A DNA stretch of 34,059 nucleotides from Streptomyces carpinensis (GTDB taxonomy: Bacteria > Actinomycetota > Actinomycetes > Streptomycetales > Streptomycetaceae), in the NCBI RefSeq assembly GCF_002154505.1, contig NZ_MUBM01000165.1:1-34059 (forward strand). The letters run 5' to 3'. Position numbers and translations under genes: made by a program. Below, in pieces: positions 29,222-34,059 of this stretch. Under the pieces are notes generated by a model, which was given only the letters and a program-made list of their open reading frames with translations, had not been told where the DNA came from and made no database searches. Position 1 is the stretch's first letter. Each line of letters starts with the position of its first letter.

Positions 29222-30556
29222 ATGACCGCACTTGAGCAGGAGCGCCGCGTCGTCACCGCCATCCCCGGCCCGAAGTCGCAGGAGCTTCAGGCCCGCCGTA
29301 CCGCCGCGGTCGCGCAGGGCGTGGGCTCCACGCTGCCGGTCTTCGTCACCCGCGCCGGCGGCGGCATCATCGAGGACGTCGACGGCAACCGCATCATCGA
29401 CTTCGGCTCCGGCATCGCGGTGACCTCGGTCGGCGCCTCCGCCGAGGCCGTCGTGCGCCGCGCCTCCGCGCAGCTCGCCGACTTCACCCACACCTGTTTC
29501 ATGGTCACGCCGTACGAGGGCTACGTGGCCGTTGCCGAGGCGCTGGCCGAGCTCACGCCGGGTGACCACGCGAAGAAGTCCGCGCTGTTCAACAGCGGCG
29601 CCGAGGCCGTCGAGAACGCGGTGAAGATCGCCCGCGCGTACACCAAGCGCCAGGCGGTCGTGGTCTTCGACCACGGCTACCACGGCCGTACGAACCTCAC
29701 CATGGCGCTGACGTCGAAGAACATGCCGTACAAGCACGGCTTCGGCCCGTTCGCCCCCGAGGTGTACCGCGTCCCGGTCGCCTACGCCTACCGCTGGCCG
29801 ACCGGCCCGGAGAACGCGGGCCCCGAGGCCGCCAAGCAGGCCATCGACCAGATCACCAAGCAGGTCGGCGCGGACAACGTGGCCGCGATCATCATCGAGC
29901 CGGTGCTCGGCGAGGGCGGCTTCATCGAGCCGGCCAAGGGCTTCCTCCCGGCGATCCGCCAGTTCGCCGCCGACAACGGCATCGTCTTCGTCGCCGACGA
30001 GATCCAGTCCGGCTTCTGCCGCACGGGTCAGTGGTTCGCCTGCGAGGACGAGGGCATCGTCCCCGACCTGATCACCACCGCGAAGGGCATCGCCGGCGGC
30101 CTCCCCCTGGCCGCCGTCACCGGCCGCGCCGAGATCATGGACGCCGCGCACGCGGGCGGCCTGGGCGGCACCTACGGCGGCAACCCGGTGGCCTGCGCGG
30201 GCGCGCTGGGCGCGATCGAGACCATGAAGGAGCTCGACCTCAACGCGAAGGCCGGACGCATCGAGGAGGTCATGAAGGGCCGCCTGACCGCGATGCAGGA
30301 CAAGTTCGACATCATCGGCGACGTCCGTGGCCGCGGCGCGATGATCGCCATCGAGCTGGTCAAGGACCGCGGCACCAAGGAGCCGAACCCGGAGGCGACG
30401 GCCGCGCTCGCCAAGGCCTGCCACGCCGAGGGCCTGCTGGTCCTGACCTGTGGCACCTACGGCAACGTCCTGCGCTTCCTGCCCCCGCTGGTGATCGGCG
30501 AGGACCTCCTGAACGAGGGCCTGGACATCATCGAGCAGGCGTTCGCGCGCATCTGA
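29222..30556 (+). CDS. gabT: 4-aminobutyrate aminotransferase
   Basis: 444 aa from ATG 29222. A class III PLP aminotransferase: FNSGAEAVENAVKIAR (PLP phosphate site), FDHGYHGRTNLT (aromatic stacking on PLP), FVADEIQSGFCRTG with Asp259, and PDLITTAKGIAGGLPL with the Schiff-base Lys288. Length and sequence suit GabT, which moves the amino group of GABA to 2-oxoglutarate, giving succinate semialdehyde. The aldehyde dehydrogenase at 23-24.5 kb would take the product. No terminator was recognised after the stop. Confidence 0.93.
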   Translation: MTALEQERRVVTAIPGPKSQELQARRTAAVAQGVGSTLPVFVTRAGGGIIEDVDGNRIIDFGSGIAVTSVGASAEAVVRRASAQLADFTHTCFMVTPYEGYVAVAEALAELTPGDHAKKSALFNSGAEAVENAVKIARAYTKRQAVVVFDHGYHGRTNLTMALTSKNMPYKHGFGPFAPEVYRVPVAYAYRWPTGPENAGPEAAKQAIDQITKQVGADNVAAIIIEPVLGEGGFIEPAKGFLPAIRQFAADNGIVFVADEIQSGFCRTGQWFACEDEGIVPDLITTAKGIAGGLPLAAVTGRAEIMDAAHAGGLGGTYGGNPVACAGALGAIETMKELDLNAKAGRIEEVMKGRLTAMQDKFDIIGDVRGRGAMIAIELVKDRGTKEPNPEATAALAKACHAEGLLVLTCGTYGNVLRFLPPLVIGEDLLNEGLDIIEQAFARI

Positions 30557-30970
30557 GCGGCGGATACGCACATCCGGCGGAGCCTGCGGCAGGGCGTGTG
30601 AAGAACGTGTGCGAGGTGGATGACGGGACGCGGTTCCCGCTGTCCTCCGCCCTTCGGCTGCCGTAGGTTCTACTCCAGATGAGAGATACACCCGCCCACG
30701 GGCAACCGCGGGCGACATCAGGCCGTCGCCTCCCCAGCTTCGACCTGGTTCGTGCCTCGCGCACACAACCGGGGCCCCCGGGCTCCGAATCTCCTCACCG
30801 ATCGGACGGTCGCCCGCCCCAGACCCCCCGGGGCGCGCGACGTTCCGGTCAGGACGGTCGCAGACACATGGAACGGCCGTTCCACCCGAAGGGCCGACGC
30901 GAATCCCCCCCTTGCGCCGGCCCTTCGGCGTGACCGGCCACTTCTCCGTGGCTCTGCGAAGCTGTCTACC
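30557..30970. other. 414-bp gap between gabT and the PAP2 gene
   Basis: I see no supported gene. An open frame from 30679 (84 codons) is Arg/Pro/Gly/Ser rich without hydrophobic core and looks like chance in GC-rich DNA. TAGGTTCTACT near 30664-30675 is a possible -10 for the downstream gene, implying a leader of about 300 nt. Confidence 0.35.
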
Positions 30971-31708
30971 GTGTCGACCTTCTCGAACAAGGACCTTGAA
31001 CGGCCGCCCGCCGCGCGCGGCGAAGGACACGGCTCGCCGGGACGCCCCGGCGGGCTCTTCTTCGTCCTCGTCGCCCTTCCGGCCGTACTGTTCCTGCTGA
31101 TCACCCGGCAGGTCGTCACCGACGGCCCGCTGCTGCGCGCGGACCGGCGGGTCAGTGGCGAGCTGCTGCACCCGGACCGCGCCTCCGAGCTGCTCTCCGA
31201 TCTCGGAAACGTGCAGGTGGCGGTGCCGGTGCTCGTGGTGGTGCTGGGGTACGCGGCCTGGCGGGGGCGGAGCGAGGGTGCGGCACGCTGGTGGCTGCCA
31301 CCCCTCGCCGCGGCCCTGGCGATGGCGCTGCTTCCCGTCTTCCTCGTGCCGCTCAAGGTGTGGACGGCGCGACACGGGACCGCGGTCATGCCGCCCGGGG
31401 TCGGCTACTACCCCTCGGGTCACACCGCGACCGCCTCGGTCTCCTACGGGGCCTCGGCCCTCGTCCTCCTTCAGTGGCTGCGTACGGCCCTCGCCCGCAC
31501 GGCGGTTGCCGCGCTGTGCGCCGTGCTCGTGCTCGGTGTCTCGTACGGGCTGGTGCGGCGCGGCTACCACTGGCCACTGGACGTCGTGGCCAGTTGGTGT
31601 CTGAGCGCCGTGCTGCTCTCCGTGCTGTGGCTGGTGACCGGGGGGCTCAGTCGAAGTAGGAGTCGAAGTTCCGCTGGAACTCCCAGCTCCCGAACCGGTC
31701 CCAGTTGA
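30971..31708 (+). CDS. PAP2-family membrane phosphatase
   Basis: 245 aa from GTG 30971. Five or six membrane helices carry the three PAP2 motifs: LKVWTARHG (Lys129, Arg134), YYPSGHTAT (148-154, His151) and LVRRGYHWPLDV (Arg196 or 197, nucleophile His200, Asp204). It probably removes phosphate from lipid phosphates such as undecaprenyl pyrophosphate or phosphatidate on the outer face of the membrane. The start was chosen where the sequence turns into VSTFSNKDLE; upstream frame is Arg-rich noise. Its last 62 bp overlap the end of the chitinase gene on the other strand. Confidence 0.85.
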   Translation: MSTFSNKDLERPPAARGEGHGSPGRPGGLFFVLVALPAVLFLLITRQVVTDGPLLRADRRVSGELLHPDRASELLSDLGNVQVAVPVLVVVLGYAAWRGRSEGAARWWLPPLAAALAMALLPVFLVPLKVWTARHGTAVMPPGVGYYPSGHTATASVSYGASALVLLQWLRTALARTAVAALCAVLVLGVSYGLVRRGYHWPLDVVASWCLSAVLLSVLWLVTGGLSRSRSRSSAGTPSSRTGPS

Positions 31709-33482
31709 TCGACCAGGTCATCAGGCCGCGCAGGGCCGGCCAGGTGCCGTGGGTGGCGTACGAGCCGCAGTTGGTCTTCCTGGTCAGGCAGTCCAGGGTC
31801 CTAGTGACCTCCGCCGGGGCCACGTAGCCGTTGCCGGCGTTGGTCGAGGCCGGCATCCCGATCGCCACCTGGTCGGGCCGCAGGGGCGGGAACACGTTGT
31901 TCGCGTCACCGGCCACCGGGAAGCCGGTCAGCAGCATGTCCGTCATCGCGATGTGGAAGTCCGCGCCGCCCATGGAGTGGTACTGGTCGTCCAGACCCGT
32001 GATCGGACCGGAGTTGTAGTCCTGGACGTGCAGCAGGGTCAGGGCGTCGCGGAGGGCGTAGATCACGGGGAGGTAGGCGCCGCAGCGCGGGTCCTGGCCG
32101 CCCCACTTGCCCGTGCCGTAGTACTGGTAGCCCATCTGCACGAAGAAGGTCTCGGGCGCCATCGTCAGCACGAACTTGTCGCCGTACTTGGCCTTCAGGG
32201 TCTTCAGGGCCGAGATCAGGTTGACGATCACCGGGGTGGTCGGGTTCCTGAAGTCCGTGTCGCCCGTGTTCAGCGAGAGCGAGTGGCCCTCGAAGTCGAT
32301 GTCCAGGCCGTCCAGGCCGTACTCGTCGATGATCTTCGAGACGGAGGAGACGAAGGTGTCCCGCGCGGCCGTCGTGGTCAGCTGGACCTGGCCGTTCTGG
32401 CCGCCGATCGAGATCAGGACCTTCTTGCCCGCCGCCTGCTTGGCCTTGACGGCGGCCTCGAAGTCGGTGTCGCTCTCGACGTTCGGGCACTCGGTGACCG
32501 GACAGCGGGTGAAGCGGATGTCGCCGGAGGTGACCGAGGTCGGCTCGCCGAAGGCCAGGTCGATCACGTCCCAGCTGTCGGGGACGTCGGCCATGCGCGT
32601 GTAGCCGGAGCCGTTGGCGAAGCTGGAGTGCAGGTAGCCGACCAGGGCGTGCGGCGGGAGGTCCGTCGTGCCGCCGCCCGGTCCGCCGGGGCCGCCTGGG
32701 TCCGCGGCCGTGGTCGCCGTCACCGTCGCCGACTTCGCGGACTCGCCCGCGTCATTCACCGCCGTGACCTGGAAGCCGTACGCGGTGGAGGCGGACAGAC
32801 CCGTGACCGTCGCCGACGTGCCGGTGGTCGCCTGGACCTTCGTTCCGTTGCGGTAGACCGCGTAGCCCGTCGCGTCCGCCACCGGTGACCAGGACAGGGC
32901 CACGCTGGTGGAGGTGACCGTGCCGGTCTTCAGACCGGCGGGGGCGGCCGGCGGCTGCTGGGTGGTGCCGCCGCCCGGGCCGACGAGCGAGATGTCGTCG
33001 GCGTAGTAGGCGCCCGTGCCGTACCAGCCGTGCGTGTAGATCGTGACCTTGGTGGTCTGCGCGCCGGTACGGAAGGTGGTGGTCAGCTGCTGCCAGTCGG
33101 CCGCGGACTGGGTCCAGTTGTAGACGTCGGTGGTGCCGGTCCCGCTCGCTCCGAGGTACACGTAGGAGCCTCGGACGTAACCCGACAGGGTGTACTGGGA
33201 GTTCGGCTGGACGGAGACCGTCTGCGCGCACTGGGCGTTGTCGTTGCCGGCCGGGGTCGCCTGCAGCGCGGACGTGCCGCCGTGGACGGGGCTGGTCACC
33301 GTCTTCCCCGCCGTGCAGGTCCAGCCGTCCAGACCGGACTCGAAGCCGCCGTTGCGCGCGAGGTCCGCGTCGGCCGCACGGGCGGCCGACGAGAGCGCGG
33401 TGACTCCGGGCACGGCCAGCAGACCGGCCGTGAGCACCGCGAGCAGCCGGCGCGTCGTTGGTCTGTGTCTGTCGCGATCCAC
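31647..33482 (-). CDS. Secreted GH18 chitinase with carbohydrate-binding and fibronectin III domains
   Basis: 611 aa from GTG 33482 with GGAGG 6 nt upstream. A signal peptide (1-38, ending AARA) is followed by a carbohydrate-binding module (about 40-175, NGGFESGLDGWTC...YYADDISLVG), a fibronectin III domain (185-270), a Pro/Gly linker, and a GH18 catalytic domain with GLDGLDIDFEGH near 388-398 (catalytic Glu of DxxDxDxE) and closing LMTWSINWDR. It hydrolyses beta-1,4 N-acetylglucosamine chains outside the cell. The promoter carries a DasR-like palindrome, so expression should rise when N-acetylglucosamine derivatives are present. Confidence 0.95.
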   Translation of the reverse strand: MDRDRHRPTTRRLLAVLTAGLLAVPGVTALSSAARAADADLARNGGFESGLDGWTCTAGKTVTSPVHGGTSALQATPAGNDNAQCAQTVSVQPNSQYTLSGYVRGSYVYLGASGTGTTDVYNWTQSAADWQQLTTTFRTGAQTTKVTIYTHGWYGTGAYYADDISLVGPGGGTTQQPPAAPAGLKTGTVTSTSVALSWSPVADATGYAVYRNGTKVQATTGTSATVTGLSASTAYGFQVTAVNDAGESAKSATVTATTAADPGGPGGPGGGTTDLPPHALVGYLHSSFANGSGYTRMADVPDSWDVIDLAFGEPTSVTSGDIRFTRCPVTECPNVESDTDFEAAVKAKQAAGKKVLISIGGQNGQVQLTTTAARDTFVSSVSKIIDEYGLDGLDIDFEGHSLSLNTGDTDFRNPTTPVIVNLISALKTLKAKYGDKFVLTMAPETFFVQMGYQYYGTGKWGGQDPRCGAYLPVIYALRDALTLLHVQDYNSGPITGLDDQYHSMGGADFHIAMTDMLLTGFPVAGDANNVFPPLRPDQVAIGMPASTNAGNGYVAPAEVTRTLDCLTRKTNCGSYATHGTWPALRGLMTWSINWDRFGSWEFQRNFDSYFD

Positions 33483-33525
33483 AAGTACCTCCGGGCAAGG
33501 GGGGATTGGAGGGCAGAGCGCGCCC

Positions 33526-33554
33526 AATTTGGTCCAGACCAATTGGGTTGTCAA
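33526..33554 (-). promoter_or_regulatory. Chitinase promoter overlapped by a DasR-type operator
   Basis: On the minus strand a perfect TTGACA (33554-33549) is followed after 17 bp by CAAATT (33531-33526), a fair -10. The spacer contains TTGGTC-N2-GACCAA (33529-33542), matching the DasR consensus (ACTGGTCTAGACCACT), with a weaker second copy (gtcaagacct) over the -35. Binding here would block RNA polymerase. Confidence 0.75.
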
Positions 33555-33557
33555 GAC

Positions 33558-34034
33558 CTACGGCACCGTACGGCCCGGGCGCCAGCCGCCCTCTTCGGCC
33601 GCCAGGACCGCCGCCGCCTCGTGCATCGCCAGTTCCAGCAGCACCGGGTCGGTGAGGGTGCCCGAGCCGTCCGGCGGCACCAGCCGACGTGCCGCACCGG
33701 CCGCGCGGCTCGGGTTCGGCACGACGATCCAGGTGCCGGGGCCGGCGCTGCGCACCCCGGTGCCGAGCCGGCGCACCGCCGTGCCCGGTAGGACCAGGAA
33801 GCCGAGCCGCGCGTCGCCGAAGCCGCCAGGACCGGGCCGACCCGATCGAGGACCCGGGTGAGCACGTCGAGCGTGGGGTAGCCGAGTTCGGCCGACAGGT
33901 TGAGTACGTCCCAGGCCTTGCCCGCGCGCAGCAGGGCGACCCCTCGGGGGGGCGCGTTCCCACTCCCGGCGGCAGGCTCGGGGATCCGGTGCCACGGCTA
34001 CCGGCCACTCGACCGCCGTCTTCGCGCCAGTCAT
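33558..34034 (-). pseudogene. Small primase/polymerase-like gene with two compensating frameshifts
   Basis: From ATG 34034 (GGAGG 7 nt upstream) it reads DPRACRREWERAPPRG, then falls into Arg-rich nonsense. The true sequence continues in another frame (VALLRAGKAWDVLNLSAELGYPTLDVL) and returns to the first at GFGDARLGFLVLPGTAVRRLGTGVRSAGPGTWIVVPNP. The first shift is one extra base in the G7 run at 33946-33952; the second is one base missing near 33821-33830. Repaired, it would be about 158 aa of a Streptomyces family annotated as bifunctional DNA primase/polymerase-like, as I remember it. It is inactive, or the base calls are wrong. Confidence 0.6.
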
Positions 34035-34059
34035 GAGGAGGCCTCCCTCTCTCTCGTGG

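Noticed and set aside
1..34059. CRISPR array, insertion sequence or transposase
   Set aside because: No regularly spaced repeats with unique spacers, no transposase motifs and no terminal inverted repeats around a gene were seen.

Overview
The window reads as high-GC Streptomyces chromosome. Codon third positions are almost all G or C, GTG starts are common, there is a WhiB-family gene, and a DasR-type palindrome sits in front of a GH18 chitinase gene. It holds two unlike halves. From about 0.2 kb to 23.0 kb lies an integrated phage-type element. From 23.1 kb to the right edge lies ordinary chromosomal metabolism. The chromosomal order (chitinase, PAP2 phosphatase, gabT, large membrane ATPase, PucR regulator, aldehyde dehydrogenase) matches, as far as I recall, the region around SCO5673-SCO5679 of S. 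coelicolor. The far left edge carries the last 44 codons of a glycosyltransferase-like gene and its terminator.

The element has a recognisable plan. At its right end are a leftward tyrosine integrase with an unusual C-terminal extension, a rightward membrane-protein gene, and a rightward HTH repressor. The repressor is divergent from a leftward Cro-like HTH gene across a 200-bp region packed with CTAGT-type palindromes, which is the probable lysogeny switch. A long leftward early region follows: an excisionase-like gene, YqaJ exonuclease, RecT annealing protein, HNH endonuclease, DnaQ-like exonuclease, RusA resolvase, three tandem HTH/degenerate-HNH paralogs, a WhiB protein, an Arr-like ADP-ribosyltransferase, a second HNH endonuclease, and a winged-helix replication protein whose own gene contains a palindrome and direct-repeat array (a candidate origin). 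Many small Cys-rich proteins of unknown function complete it.

The early genes are packed as start/stop overlaps (ATGA, GTGA, TTGA, TGATG) and fall into five blocks separated by strong hairpins at about 13.9, 9.93, 8.57, 3.91 and 1.04 kb. Two genes run against the grain: a small DNA-binding protein at 8.26 kb with its own palindromic operator, and a lipoprotein at 0.54 kb.

No terminase, portal, capsid, tail, holin or lysin gene is visible. The element is therefore a truncated prophage, a phage satellite, or a prophage whose late genes lie left of position 1. I could not find matching attachment-site repeats, so the left boundary is unproven. The right boundary lies between the integrase start (22948) and the dehydrogenase terminator (23045).

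In the chromosomal half, gabT (GABA to succinate semialdehyde) and the aldehyde dehydrogenase (semialdehyde to succinate) form a plausible GABA-degradation pair with a PucR-type regulator between them. The chitinase carries a promoter overlapped by a DasR-like palindrome. At the right edge a small primase/polymerase-like gene is broken by two compensating frameshifts.
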